Assembly: GCA_900012615.1 (NCBI GenBank)
Contig: LT009756.1
Span: 2,286,499-2,350,498 of the forward strand
Direction: 5' to 3'
Origin: Agrobacterium genomosp. 13 str. CFBP 6927
Lineage (GTDB): Bacteria > Pseudomonadota > Alphaproteobacteria > Rhizobiales > Rhizobiaceae
DNA length: 64,000 nucleotides
The notes under the pieces are model-generated. The model made no database searches. It was given only the letters and a program-made list of their open reading frames with translations, and had not been told where the DNA came from. This document shows, one piece after another, positions 21,014-29,963 of the stretch (the stretch's first letter is position 1; every line of letters begins with the position of its first letter). The position numbers and the translations under genes are program-made.

Positions 21014-22423
21014 TTGGCATTTGACGAAATGATAAATGCGGACGAAACGCCGCGAAGCCCATATGAAAACTATAACGAGTGGTACAGCCGGCAGGACAGG
21101 GCACACCTGATCCAGAAATCAAAAGACGCGGAAAACATCTTTCGAAAAACCGGCATTACTTTCGCAGTCTATGGCCATGCCGACAGTTCAGAAAAACTGA
21201 TCCCCTTCGATATCATCCCACGCATCATTTCCGGCCGTGAGTGGCGCAAACTGGCCCAGGGCATCGAACAGCGCGTTCTCGCTCTCAACGCTTTCCTCGA
21301 CGATATCTACCACAAGCAGGAAATAATCCGCGCCGGGCGCATTCCCCGCGAAATCATCGAGAAAAACGAAGCCTTCCTGCCGGAAATGATCGGTTTTACT
21401 CCGCCCGGCGGCGTTTATACCCATATTGTCGGCACGGATATCGTCCGCACCGGCGAAGACCAGTTCTATGTTCTGGAAGACAATGCCCGCACACCGTCCG
21501 GTGTCAGCTACATGCTGGAAAACCGCGAAACGATGATGCAGATGTTCCCGGAACTCTTCCACGAAAACCGCGTGCGGCGGGTGGAGGACTATCCCTATCT
21601 ACTGCGCCAGTCGCTCGCCTCGCTCGCACCGCCCGGCTGTTCCGGCAAGCCGCGCGTCGCCGTGCTGACGCCCGGCATCTACAATTCCGCCTATTACGAA
21701 CATTCCTTCCTCGCCGACATGATGGGCGTGGAGCTGGTGGAAGGCTCCGACCTGCGCGTCATGGACGGCAAGGTCAAGATGCGCACCACCCGCGGCTATG
21801 AGGCCATCGACGTGCTTTACCGCCGCGTCGACGACGACTTCCTCGATCCGCTGACCTTCCGGCCGGATTCGGCGCTTGGCGTGCCCGGCATCATGGATGT
21901 CTACCGCGCCGGCAACATCACCATCGCCAACGCCCCCGGCACCGGCATTTCCGATGACAAGGCGATCTATTCCTATATGCCCGAAATCGTCGAATTCTAT
22001 ACCGGCCGCAAGCCGCTTCTAGAAAACGTGCCGACCTGGCGCTGTTCGGAGCCGGACAGCCTGAAATACGTTCTCGACAACCTTGCCGATCTCGTTGTCA
22101 AGGAAGTTCACGGTTCAGGCGGTTACGGCATGCTGGTCGGCCCCACCGCGACGAAAAAGGAACGGGCGCTGTTTGCAGACAAGCTGAAAGCCCGCCCCTC
22201 CAACTACATTGCGCAGCCGACGCTTTCGCTTTCCACCGTACCGATCATGGTGAAGAACGGCATCGCGCCGCGCCATGTCGATCTGCGTCCCTATGTGCTG
22301 GTGTCGGACAAGGTGAAGATCATTCCGGGCGGATTGACCCGTGTTGCCCTCAAGCAGGGCTCGCTGGTGGTCAATTCCAGCCAGGGCGGCGGCACCAAGG
22401 ATACCTGGGTACTGGAGGACTAA
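21014..22423 (+). CDS. Circularly permuted ATP-grasp protein (DUF404/DUF407)
   Basis: A 469-residue member of the circularly permuted ATP-grasp family, whose members are thought to form peptide-like amide bonds. Typical segments are IFRKTGITFAVYGHAD near residue 40, FIPREIIEK-like GRIPREIIEKNEAFLPEM, VLEDNARTPSGVSYMLENR, and VVKEVHGSGGYGMLVGP near residue 360. TTG at 21014 has GGGGA upstream; ATG at 20990 or 20963 are less well placed. It starts a tight cluster with an alpha-E protein and a transglutaminase, an association known across many bacteria and proposed to act in synthesis or modification of a peptide tag. The product is unknown. Confidence 0.9.
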   Translation: MAFDEMINADETPRSPYENYNEWYSRQDRAHLIQKSKDAENIFRKTGITFAVYGHADSSEKLIPFDIIPRIISGREWRKLAQGIEQRVLALNAFLDDIYHKQEIIRAGRIPREIIEKNEAFLPEMIGFTPPGGVYTHIVGTDIVRTGEDQFYVLEDNARTPSGVSYMLENRETMMQMFPELFHENRVRRVEDYPYLLRQSLASLAPPGCSGKPRVAVLTPGIYNSAYYEHSFLADMMGVELVEGSDLRVMDGKVKMRTTRGYEAIDVLYRRVDDDFLDPLTFRPDSALGVPGIMDVYRAGNITIANAPGTGISDDKAIYSYMPEIVEFYTGRKPLLENVPTWRCSEPDSLKYVLDNLADLVVKEVHGSGGYGMLVGPTATKKERALFADKLKARPSNYIAQPTLSLSTVPIMVKNGIAPRHVDLRPYVLVSDKVKIIPGGLTRVALKQGSLVVNSSQGGGTKDTWVLED

Positions 22424-22426
22424 GCC

Positions 22427-23368
22427 ATGCTGGGCAGAACGGCAAACGGGCTCTACTGGATGTTCCGGTATATCGAGCGCGCTGAAAACATCGCCCGGCT
22501 GATCGATGCGGGCCTGCGCGTTTCGCTGACGCGCTCAGGCAGCGGCGATGAGGACTGGGACGGCGTGTTGCAAAGTGCAGGCGTCCATGAAGCCTTTCTC
22601 GAAACGCGCGAGAAGGTAACGGCGGCCAATGCAATCGATTACCTCCTGCGGGACAAGGCGAACCCTTCCAGCGTCATGTCGTGCATCGAGGCGGGCCGCA
22701 ACAATGCCCGTATGGTCCGCACGGCGCTGACGCGCGAAACGTGGGAAGCCACCAATGAATTCTGGATCGAGCTGAAGAACATTCTCGGCCGCAAGCTCAA
22801 CCATGCCGAACTGCCGCAGACCATCGATGTCATCAAGCATCGCGCCGGTCTGGTGCGCGGCGCCTTCCATGGTTCGATGCTGCGCAACGATCTCTATAAT
22901 TTCTCCCGCATCGGCACCTTCATCGAGCGTGCCGACAATACCGCCCGCATTCTGGACGTGAAATATTACGTGCTGCTGCCGGCGGTGGCCCATGTCGGCT
23001 CCTCGCTCGACAATGCGCAGTGGGAATCCATCCTGCGGTCGGTCTCGGCCCACCGCTCCTATGGCTGGGTCTATGATGCGGAATACAAACCGGCCAATAT
23101 TGCCGATTTCCTTATTCTCAACGGCCGCATGCCGCGCTCGCTCGCCTATTGCTACGAAAAGATCGCCAGCAACCTCAATTACATCGCCGAGGATTACGGC
23201 GAGCGGCACAAGGCGCATGACACGGCCGAGAGCATTCGCGACAGCCTGCGCGCGACCACCATCGGTCGAGTGATGGATGAGGGCCTGCACGAATTTCTGG
23301 AGAGATTTGTCAACCGCAACGGCCAATTGGGACAGGAAATCACGGAAGGCTACCGCTTCTATCAATAA
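22427..23368 (+). CDS. Alpha-E domain protein (DUF403)
   Basis: A 313-residue all-helical protein of the alpha-E family, named for its conserved helices and acidic residues. It begins MLGRTANGLYWMFRYIERAE, the recognised family opening, and repeats the glutamate-bearing pattern in FSRIGTFIERADNTARILD. Biochemical function is unknown; it occurs with the circularly permuted ATP-grasp protein and a transglutaminase, and here starts three bases after the former. That spacing and conserved partnership suggest a shared complex or pathway. Confidence 0.92.
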   Translation: MLGRTANGLYWMFRYIERAENIARLIDAGLRVSLTRSGSGDEDWDGVLQSAGVHEAFLETREKVTAANAIDYLLRDKANPSSVMSCIEAGRNNARMVRTALTRETWEATNEFWIELKNILGRKLNHAELPQTIDVIKHRAGLVRGAFHGSMLRNDLYNFSRIGTFIERADNTARILDVKYYVLLPAVAHVGSSLDNAQWESILRSVSAHRSYGWVYDAEYKPANIADFLILNGRMPRSLAYCYEKIASNLNYIAEDYGERHKAHDTAESIRDSLRATTIGRVMDEGLHEFLERFVNRNGQLGQEITEGYRFYQ

Positions 23369-23389
23369 GCGCGTGGACGGGGACAGCTT

Positions 23390-24211
23390 ATGCGCCTGAA
23401 AATCACCCATACGACGGAATATGTCTATGACGAGCCGATGCCCTATGCGTTGCAGCGGCTGCGCCTGACGCCGCAGACCGGCCCCAGCCAGACGGTGGAA
23501 AACTGGGATGTCTCAATCGATGGCGCCACCGTCGAAGTGACCTATGACGACCATTTCGGCAACCGCGTCGCCCTTGTGGAAACGGAAGGCCCGCAGCAGC
23601 GTGTCAAGCTGGTGGCGAGCGGCACCGTGAGCACCGAGGACAAGGCCGGGGTCTTCGGTCACCATATAGGCAATGCGCCACTCTGGCTTTTCCAGCGGGA
23701 GACACCGCGCACCAAGCCGGGAAAACTGGTACGCGAACTGGTGAAGGCAAGCACCGGCGACAGCGAGCTTGCCCGCCTGCATGACCTGATGGAAAATATC
23801 CACCGCAAGGTCGAGTATGTGCCGGGTTCGACCGACATTGAAACGACGGCGGAAGCAGCACTGGAAGCCGGCAAGGGCGTCTGCCAGGACCATGCCCATA
23901 TACTGATTGCCGCCGCCCGGCTGATCGGCCTGCCTGCCCGTTACGTCTCCGGTTATCTGATGATGGATGACGTGGCGGAACAGACGGCGACCCATGCCTG
24001 GGCCGAGGTGCATCTTCAGGGACTTGGCTGGGTCGGCTTCGACGCCGCCAACAACATCTGCCCGGATGATCATTATGTCCGCATCGCATCCGGCCTCTGC
24101 TACCGCGATTGCGCGCCGATATCAGGCATGCGCATCGGCCCGGCCGGCGAAACGCTGAGCGTTTCGGTGACGGTGCAGGAAACACAAAGCCAGAGCCAGT
24201 CGCAGAGTTGA
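23390..24211 (+). CDS. Transglutaminase-like cysteine protease/amidase
   Basis: A 273-residue protein with the N-terminal beta domain (MRLKITHTTEYVYDEP) that often precedes bacterial transglutaminase-like folds. The catalytic triad is visible: Cys in GKGVCQDHAH, His in THAWAEVH, and Asp in VGFDAANN. The fold usually hydrolyses or transfers amide bonds. It ends in an odd Gln-Ser repeat, QSQSQSQS. It follows the alpha-E gene by 21 bases and completes the three-gene ATP-grasp cluster; it probably processes the peptide-like product made by the ATP-grasp protein. Confidence 0.9.
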   Translation: MRLKITHTTEYVYDEPMPYALQRLRLTPQTGPSQTVENWDVSIDGATVEVTYDDHFGNRVALVETEGPQQRVKLVASGTVSTEDKAGVFGHHIGNAPLWLFQRETPRTKPGKLVRELVKASTGDSELARLHDLMENIHRKVEYVPGSTDIETTAEAALEAGKGVCQDHAHILIAAARLIGLPARYVSGYLMMDDVAEQTATHAWAEVHLQGLGWVGFDAANNICPDDHYVRIASGLCYRDCAPISGMRIGPAGETLSVSVTVQETQSQSQSQS

Positions 24212-24215
24212 GACA

Positions 24216-24812
24216 ATGACCGCCAGAGACGACGATACCATCGGCTTTTACACCGATAATGCCGGCGCCTATACATCAAGGGGACAGGCGCCGGACCGGC
24301 CTCATCTGGATCAGTTTCTGTCGCGCCTGCCGGTTGGCGCAAGTATCCTCGAACTGGGATGCGGCGGCGGACAGGACAGCGAATTCATGCTGGCTTCGGG
24401 TTTCGACGTCCACCCGACGGATGGAACACCCGATATCGCCAGGGCTGCGGAAGCCCGGCTTGGCATTCCCGTCAAAACATTGCTGTTCGAGGATATTGGC
24501 GACAGGGACCGTTATGACGGTATCTGGGCCAATGCCTGCCTGCTGCATGTGCCCCGCCCCGCCCTCCCCGGCATCATCGGCCGCATCCATGCGGCGCTGA
24601 GGCCGGGCGGCGTTTTTTACGCCAGCTTCAAGGCGGGAGAAGCAGAAGGCCGCGACACATTCGGCCGTTATTACAACTATCCTTCGAAAGCCTGGCTGGA
24701 AAACCTGTACGGGCAGCTTGGCTGGACAAGCCTGGAGATAGAGGCCCGGCAGGGCAGCGGATATGACAAGGTCCCGACCGACTGGCTGCATGTCACGGCA
24801 ACGAAGTCCTGA
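24216..24812 (+). CDS. Class I SAM-dependent methyltransferase
   Basis: A 198-residue methyltransferase with the SAM loop ILELGCGGGQDSEFM at residues about 40-54, acidic motif DVHPTDGTPDIA and a motif IV-like region DGIWANACLLHV. It resembles the small tellurite-resistance/UbiE-type methyltransferases, but no substrate can be named. Its ATG lies four bases after the transglutaminase stop, so it is probably cotranscribed with the ATP-grasp/alpha-E/transglutaminase cluster and may methylate something in that route. Confidence 0.85.
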   Translation: MTARDDDTIGFYTDNAGAYTSRGQAPDRPHLDQFLSRLPVGASILELGCGGGQDSEFMLASGFDVHPTDGTPDIARAAEARLGIPVKTLLFEDIGDRDRYDGIWANACLLHVPRPALPGIIGRIHAALRPGGVFYASFKAGEAEGRDTFGRYYNYPSKAWLENLYGQLGWTSLEIEARQGSGYDKVPTDWLHVTATKS

Positions 24813-24931
24813 TCTTTTTTCAGGAACTCGCAGGTTGCGAAAGCGCGTCTCGACCGGTTAAATCACGGCATTGATTTACATGGCATGGTCCGGCTTCAGC
24901 CCATGGGCGAGAAGACGGCCGGGAGACAATT

Positions 24932-25396
24932 TTGTACAGGATTTCCGACTATCGGGACTGCCAGTCCCATGCGCCCATCATCGCTGAACGGGTCTGGACG
25001 GCATGGTGGCAGGATAGCGGCCTGCATGTCGGCGATGTTGCGGAACATCTGAAGGACATGACCAATCCTCATGCCCTGCCAACCGGCTTCGTCGCCCATG
25101 ATGACAACGGCTACGTCGGTTCCGCCTTCCTCATCCATTGCGATCTGGAAGAACGTCCGCAATATCTGCCATGGGTCGCCGCCCTCTGGGTGGAGGAAGA
25201 CCGCCGGCGCTCGGGCGTCGCCCGGGCGCTGATGCAAGCCGCGACGAAAAGGGCGGCCGAACTCGGTCACCACATCAGCTATCTGTGTTGTGAACGCGAT
25301 CTCGAAACCTACTATATCAATTGCGGCTGGACCGTCCTGGAACGCGGTGTCGGCAAACACGATCTGACCGTGCTGACCTACAGCACGAAAACTTGA
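24932..25396 (+). CDS. GNAT family N-acetyltransferase
   Basis: A 154-residue acetyltransferase. The acetyl-CoA binding motif A region is seen in LPWVAALWVEEDRRRSGVAR (the R-R-x-G-x-A/G pattern), followed by ALMQAATKRAAELG and the later YYINCGWTVLERG. TTG at 24932 has GGGAG just upstream. The acceptor substrate is unknown; small stand-alone GNATs of this kind act on amines, antibiotics or protein termini. It is followed after 47 bases by a VOC-family gene on the same strand. Confidence 0.85.
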   Translation: MYRISDYRDCQSHAPIIAERVWTAWWQDSGLHVGDVAEHLKDMTNPHALPTGFVAHDDNGYVGSAFLIHCDLEERPQYLPWVAALWVEEDRRRSGVARALMQAATKRAAELGHHISYLCCERDLETYYINCGWTVLERGVGKHDLTVLTYSTKT

Positions 25397-25443
25397 AGCC
25401 GTCTGTCCCGCGCCGGACAGCCCATGGACGACCGGAGGAAACC

Positions 25444-25851
25444 ATGCGCCCGCCAGCCGCCATTATGGAAACCGCGATCTACGCGGATGATCTCGACGCC
25501 GCCGAGGCCTTTTACCGTGATGTCTTCGGGCTGGAGGTGGTGCGCAGGCTAGTCGGGCAGTTCGTATTCTTCAAATGCGGCCGGCAGATGCTGCTGATCT
25601 TCGATCCGCAACAATCACGCAAGGCCACGCCGGACAATCCGATCCCGCGCCATGGCGCAACCGGGCAAGGCCATTTCTGCTTTTATGCGAAAGACAAGGC
25701 GGAAGTGGACGGCTGGAAGGCGCGCTTCGAAGAGCTAGGCATCGCCATCGAACACTATCACCATTGGCCGAATGACAGCTATTCCGTCTATATCCGAGAC
25801 CCGGCGGGTAATTCGGTTGAGGTCGGTGAAGGAAAGCTTTGGGGGGTCTGA
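25444..25851 (+). CDS. VOC family (glyoxalase/bleomycin-resistance-like) protein
   Basis: A 135-residue vicinal-oxygen-chelate protein. It begins with the paired beta-alpha-beta pattern METAIYADDLDAAEAFYRDV and GLEVV, has a metal-ligand candidate in GHFCFYAK and ends with YSVYIRDPAGNSVEV, where the last Glu is a usual ligand. ATG at 25444 has an ideal GGAGG upstream; longer versions in this frame are not credible. VOC proteins include glyoxalases, dioxygenases and antibiotic-binding proteins, and no closer assignment is supported. Confidence 0.88.
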   Translation: MRPPAAIMETAIYADDLDAAEAFYRDVFGLEVVRRLVGQFVFFKCGRQMLLIFDPQQSRKATPDNPIPRHGATGQGHFCFYAKDKAEVDGWKARFEELGIAIEHYHHWPNDSYSVYIRDPAGNSVEVGEGKLWGV

Positions 25852-25904
25852 TCCCTCCCTGCCGTCAGGCAGCAACGGGTGGGGGAACCAGAAGACCCCT
25901 CCCC

Positions 25905-25980
25905 CGTCATCCTCGGGCTTGACCCGAGGATCCATGGTCACGCCGGGTTGTGGATCCTCGGGTCAAGCCCGAGGATGACG
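25905..25980. repeat. Perfect 30-base inverted repeat (REP-like)
   Basis: Two identical 30-base arms in inverted orientation (25905-25934 and 25951-25980) flank a 16-base spacer. Each arm is itself a near palindrome, CCTCGGGCTTGACCCGAGG. The same core occurs as a single copy at 63748-63778. It lies between the convergent VOC and gguC genes. Confidence 0.85.
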
Positions 25981-26031
25981 CCGAGGGAGAGAGCAAGGCG
26001 CCTCCTCGACCAACTTCACCCGACCCGCAGA

Positions 26032-27027
26032 TCAGATCTGCCGAACGGCGATCTCTTCTTCCGCCTGCAACGCCAGCGGGTTCTTCAGCGGCAGGCCAAA
26101 ACCGGCGGCCTCGATCTCGAACACATCGCCCGCTTCCGGCTTGATACCATCGGCAAAGGAGAGTGTGGCCGTGCCGAACATGTGCACATGCACGTCGCCC
26201 GGCGCGCGGAACAGGCCGTATTTGAAGTGGTGATATTCGAGATTCGCGAAGGTGTGGGACATATTGTCCTCACCCGAAACGAAGGGCTTTTCGAAGATGA
26301 CCTTGTCGCCGCGACGGATGCGCGAGGTGCCGCGAATATCGGACGGCGGGGCGCCGACGCGGATTTCCGGGCCGAAGCTTGCCGGGCGCAGCTTGGAATG
26401 GGCGAGGTAGAGATAGTTGATCCGCTCGGTGACGTGATCGGAAAATTCGTTGGAGACAGCAAAGCCGATACGAACCGCTTCGCCCTTGTCGGAGATCACG
26501 TAGATGCCGGCCATTTCCGGCTCCTCGCCGCCATCGAGCGCGAAGGACGGAGAGGTGAGAGCCGCACCGGGCGCTGCAGCCACATGGCCGTTGCCCTTGT
26601 AGAACCATTCGGGCTGAACGCCCTTTTCGCCAGCCTTCGGCTTGCCGTTTTCGAGACCCATGCGGAACATCTTCATGGAGTCCGTCAGGCTTTCTTCCGC
26701 CGCTTCCGTGGTCTTCTTATGCATGCTGTCGCGGGTCGCGGCGGAACCGAGATGGGTAAGGCCCGTGCCGGTCAGATGCAGATGCGCGGGATCGGGATGG
26801 GTGATCGGCGGCAGGAAACGGCCTTCGGCATAGGCCTTTTCGAGATCGACGGCATCGCCGAGACCATGGGCGGAAATGACATCGGCAAGGCTCTTGCCGC
26901 CATTGGCGGCTTCCATGGCGAGGGCGTAAACCGACTGGGCACCCTTGACGGCGCGCGCTTCGCCGCCCTCTTCGCGAACGGCCACGACGATCGCGCCGCT
27001 AGAATCCTTGATCTGTGAAATGAGCAC
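26032..27027 (-). CDS. gguC: GguC, fumarylacetoacetate-hydrolase-fold protein
   Basis: A 331-residue protein linked to the chvE-gguAB sugar transport locus of Agrobacterium. The C-terminal part resembles the fumarylacetoacetate hydrolase family (EPEMAGIYVI, GFAVSNEFSDH, LRPASFGPEIR), with acidic metal-ligand candidates. Related proteins act as araD1-type or 2-keto-3-deoxy-sugar-acid dehydratases, so a role in catabolism of an imported aldose acid is likely but unproven. GTG at 27027 has AGAGGAAGG upstream and is preferred to the longer frame beginning at 27084. It is separated from gguB by a strong hairpin. Confidence 0.85.
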   Translation of the reverse strand: MLISQIKDSSGAIVVAVREEGGEARAVKGAQSVYALAMEAANGGKSLADVISAHGLGDAVDLEKAYAEGRFLPPITHPDPAHLHLTGTGLTHLGSAATRDSMHKKTTEAAEESLTDSMKMFRMGLENGKPKAGEKGVQPEWFYKGNGHVAAAPGAALTSPSFALDGGEEPEMAGIYVISDKGEAVRIGFAVSNEFSDHVTERINYLYLAHSKLRPASFGPEIRVGAPPSDIRGTSRIRRGDKVIFEKPFVSGEDNMSHTFANLEYHHFKYGLFRAPGDVHVHMFGTATLSFADGIKPEAGDVFEIEAAGFGLPLKNPLALQAEEEIAVRQI

Positions 27028-27090
27028 GGGATTTCCTTCCTCTGGCGCCACGCGCCTTATCTTCTTCGGCGATTGCGCCTGCACCTTATG

Positions 27091-27118
27091 AAAGTGGCCG
27101 GAAACCGGCCACTTTTTT
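27091..27118. terminator. Hairpin between gguB and gguC
   Basis: Perfect 11-base stem AAAGTGGCCGG/CCGGCCACTTT with a three-base loop. On the plus strand six T follow; in the direction of ggu transcription only TTT within the stem and then CAT follow. It probably lowers read-through into gguC or protects the gguB end rather than ending all transcripts. Confidence 0.6.
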
Positions 27119-27140
27119 GACTTGCCATGTGGTTGAGCGA

Positions 27141-28337
27141 TCAGCCCTTGTTCTTGTTGTAGACGTCGAAGAACACGGCGGCGAGCAGCACGAGGCCCTT
27201 GACCATCTGCTGGAAGTCGATGCCGAGGCCGACGATCGACATGCCGTTGTTCATGACGCCCATGATGAAGGCGCCGATGACCGCACCGGTGATCTTGCCC
27301 ACGCCGCCGGATGCCGAAGCGCCGCCGATGAAGCAGGCCGCGATCACATCAAGCTCGAAGCCCACACCCGCCTTCGGCGTCGCCGAGTTGAGGCGGGTCG
27401 CGATGATCATGCCGGCAAGACCGGCCAGCACGCCCATGTTGACGAAGGTGAGGAAGCTCAGGCGTTCGGTGTTGATACCGGAAAGCTTGGTCGCCTTCTC
27501 ATTGCCGCCCATGGCGTAAACGCGGCGGCCAATGGTCGTGCGGCGCGTCACGAAGCTGTAGAGCGCGATCAGCACCAGCATCACGATCAGAACGTTGGGC
27601 AGGCCGCGATAGGTCGACAGCTGGTAACCGAGGAACAGAATGGCAGCGGCGATCAGAATATTCTGGCCGATGAAGAAGCCGAAGGGCTCGACATCGATGC
27701 CGTGCTTCACGTTCACGACGCGACGACGCCATGCGAGATAGAACAGCACGACCGTGATCAGCACCGTCAGGATCATCGACGTGGTGTTGAGACCTTCGAT
27801 ACCGCCGATATCGGGCAGGAAGCCGGTGCTGATGATCTGGAAATCGGTCGGGAACGGACCGATGTTCTTGCCGCCGAGCACGAAGAGTGTCAGGCCGCGG
27901 AACACCAGCATGCCCGCCAGCGTCACGATGAACGAGGGAATGCGGTGGTAAGCGATCCAGTAACCCTGGGCCGCACCGATGATGCCGCCAATGACGAGAC
28001 AAATCAGCGCCGCCAGAAACGGGTTCATGCCCCATTGCACGGTCAATATCGCCGCTATCGCGCCAACGAAGGCGACGATGGAACCGACCGACAGGTCGAT
28101 GTGGCCTGCCACAATGACGAGCAGCATGCCAAGCGCCATGATGACGATGAACGAGTTCTGCAGGATGAGGTTGGTGAGGTTGACCGGACGGAACAGGATG
28201 CCGCCAGTATAGAACTGGAAGAAAACCATGATGGCGACGAGCGCGATCAACATGCCATATTCGCGGATATTGGAGCGAATATAGGACGCGACCGAGATGA
28301 CGTTACTTTCTTCGCTTGTTGTGTTTGCCGAACTCAT
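27141..28337 (-). CDS. gguB: GguB sugar ABC transporter permease
   Basis: A 398-residue inner-membrane permease of the BPD_transp_2 (ribose/xylose/galactose XylH-MglC) family. It begins with a short cytoplasmic stretch, then about ten transmembrane segments; family wording includes [30 protein letters not shown] and [14 protein letters not shown]. It forms the membrane channel for sugars delivered by ChvE and powered by GguA. Its start overlaps the gguA stop by four bases (ATGA, 28334-28337), so the two are coupled. Confidence 0.95.
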   Translation of the reverse strand: MSSANTTSEESNVISVASYIRSNIREYGMLIALVAIMVFFQFYTGGILFRPVNLTNLILQNSFIVIMALGMLLVIVAGHIDLSVGSIVAFVGAIAAILTVQWGMNPFLAALICLVIGGIIGAAQGYWIAYHRIPSFIVTLAGMLVFRGLTLFVLGGKNIGPFPTDFQIISTGFLPDIGGIEGLNTTSMILTVLITVVLFYLAWRRRVVNVKHGIDVEPFGFFIGQNILIAAAILFLGYQLSTYRGLPNVLIVMLVLIALYSFVTRRTTIGRRVYAMGGNEKATKLSGINTERLSFLTFVNMGVLAGLAGMIIATRLNSATPKAGVGFELDVIAACFIGGASASGGVGKITGAVIGAFIMGVMNNGMSIVGLGIDFQQMVKGLVLLAAVFFDVYNKNKG

Positions 28338-29872
28338 GAGTTCTTCTCCCCTGAGCGCATGATAGCGCGCATGATGCTTTCCTGGCTCGCCTCTGCCTTC
28401 GGCAATTCAGCGACGATACGGCCTTCGTTCATGACGTAGATGCGGTCGCAATTGCCGAGCAGTTCGGGCATTTCCGATGATATCATCAGAACGCCTTTGC
28501 CGTCGGCAGCGAGCTGGTTGATGATGGTGTAGATTTCATATTTCGCACCGACGTCGATACCGCGTGTCGGCTCGTCGAGGATCAGCACGTCGGGATTGGA
28601 GAACAGCCATTTGGAGAGCACCACCTTCTGCTGGTTGCCGCCCGAGAGGTTGACCGTTTCCTGGAAGATGCCCGAGGAGCGGATGCGAAGGCGTGTGCGA
28701 AAATCGCTCGCCACCTTCATTTCCTTGATGTCGTCGATGACGCTGGCATTCGACACGCCAGCCAGATTGGCAAGCGTGGTGTTGTGCAGGATGTTGTCGT
28801 TGAGCACGAGACCGAGATGCTTGCGGTCTTCCGTCACATAGGCGAGACCGGCATCGATGGCCTTGCGCACGGTGCTGACATCGACCGGCTTGCCGTCGAT
28901 CAGCACTTCGCCGCTGATCTTGTGGCCATAGGACTTGCCGAACACGCTCATCGCAAATTCGGTGCGCCCTGCGCCCATCAGTCCGGCAATGCCGACGACT
29001 TCGCCCTTGCGGACGGTAACGTTGATATCGTGCAGAACCTTCCGGTCGCGGTGCTGCTGGTGATAGGCGTTCCAGTTCTTTACTTCGAGAATGGTCTCGC
29101 CGATCGGCACGTCGCGCGGCGGATAACGATCCTCGAGATCGCGCCCCACCATGTTGCGGATGATGACATCCTCGCTGATTTCTTCCTGATGACAGTCGAG
29201 CGTCTTCACCGTCATGCCATCACGCAAAACGGTGATCTGGTCGGCCACCTTGCGCACTTCATTGAGCTTGTGGGTGATGATGATCGAGGTCATGCCCTGC
29301 TTGCGGAATTCGATCAAAAGGTTGAGCAACGCCTCGGAATCGCTTTCGTTCAGCGAAGCCGTCGGCTCGTCGAGGATGAGCAGCTTCACGCTCTTCGACA
29401 GCGCCTTGGCGATTTCCACCAGCTGCTGCTTGCCCACACCGATATCGGTAATCAGCGTCTCCGGCGATTCCTTCAGGCCCACCTTCTTTAAAAGTTCGCG
29501 GGTCCGGTTGAACGTCTGCTGCCAGCTGATGACGCCGTTCGAAGCGACCTCGTTGCCGAGGAAGATGTTTTCCGCAATCGACAGGAGCGGCACCAATGCC
29601 AGTTCCTGGTGAATGATGATGATACCAATATCTTCGCTATCATTGATGGCGCGAAAATTCCGCACTGCGCCTTCATAGTGGATTTCGCCCTCATAGGTGC
29701 CGGCGGGGTAAACACCGGAAAGGACCTTCATCAAGGTCGACTTTCCCGCGCCGTTCTCACCGACGAGTGCGTGGATCTCACCCTCTTTAACCTTGAGGTT
29801 GACGTTCTCAAGCGCTTTCACGCCCGGAAACGTCTTGGTGATGTTCCGCATTTCGAGAATGGTATTGGCCAT
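28334..29872 (-). CDS. gguA: GguA sugar ABC transporter ATPase
   Basis: A 512-residue double ATPase of the MglA/XylG type. The first cassette has Walker [11 protein letters not shown]-loop region [15 protein letters not shown], signature [13 protein letters not shown] and Walker [12 protein letters not shown]. The second has signature LSGGNQQKV and Walker [13 protein letters not shown], with a degenerate Walker A (GLMGAGRTE), as normal for this family. ATG at 29872 starts [18 protein letters not shown]; the frame is open upstream to 29938 but this includes the chvE terminator. It energises uptake of ChvE-bound sugars. Confidence 0.95.
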   Translation of the reverse strand: MANTILEMRNITKTFPGVKALENVNLKVKEGEIHALVGENGAGKSTLMKVLSGVYPAGTYEGEIHYEGAVRNFRAINDSEDIGIIIIHQELALVPLLSIAENIFLGNEVASNGVISWQQTFNRTRELLKKVGLKESPETLITDIGVGKQQLVEIAKALSKSVKLLILDEPTASLNESDSEALLNLLIEFRKQGMTSIIITHKLNEVRKVADQITVLRDGMTVKTLDCHQEEISEDVIIRNMVGRDLEDRYPPRDVPIGETILEVKNWNAYHQQHRDRKVLHDINVTVRKGEVVGIAGLMGAGRTEFAMSVFGKSYGHKISGEVLIDGKPVDVSTVRKAIDAGLAYVTEDRKHLGLVLNDNILHNTTLANLAGVSNASVIDDIKEMKVASDFRTRLRIRSSGIFQETVNLSGGNQQKVVLSKWLFSNPDVLILDEPTRGIDVGAKYEIYTIINQLAADGKGVLMISSEMPELLGNCDRIYVMNEGRIVAELPKAEASQESIMRAIMRSGEKNS

Positions 29873-29916
29873 ATCGCAATCCAGCGCCCGATTAATTTCG
29901 GCGTTTTTATTTTTAT

Positions 29917-29948
29917 GGAAAAACGGGGATGACGCCAAGTCATCCCCG
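29917..29948 (-). terminator. Attenuating terminator between chvE and gguA
   Basis: On the minus strand, perfect 10-base stem CGGGGATGAC/GTCATCCCCG with loop TTGGC is followed by TTTTTCC. It is 15 bases after the chvE stop and ahead of gguA, fitting partial termination so that binding protein is made in excess over the transporter. Confidence 0.85.
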
Positions 29949-29963
29949 CATGTGTCTTCAGGC

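Noticed and set aside
24804-24826. TCCTGA-TCTTTT-TCAGGA as a terminator after the methyltransferase
   Set aside because: The arms are only six bases, overlap the stop codon, and no T-run follows the second arm.
27117-28439. A 440-codon open frame on the plus strand opposite gguB
   Set aside because: It is a shadow of the gguB coding sequence; its translation is acidic and His/Asp-rich low-complexity with no family match, while the opposite strand encodes a clear permease.
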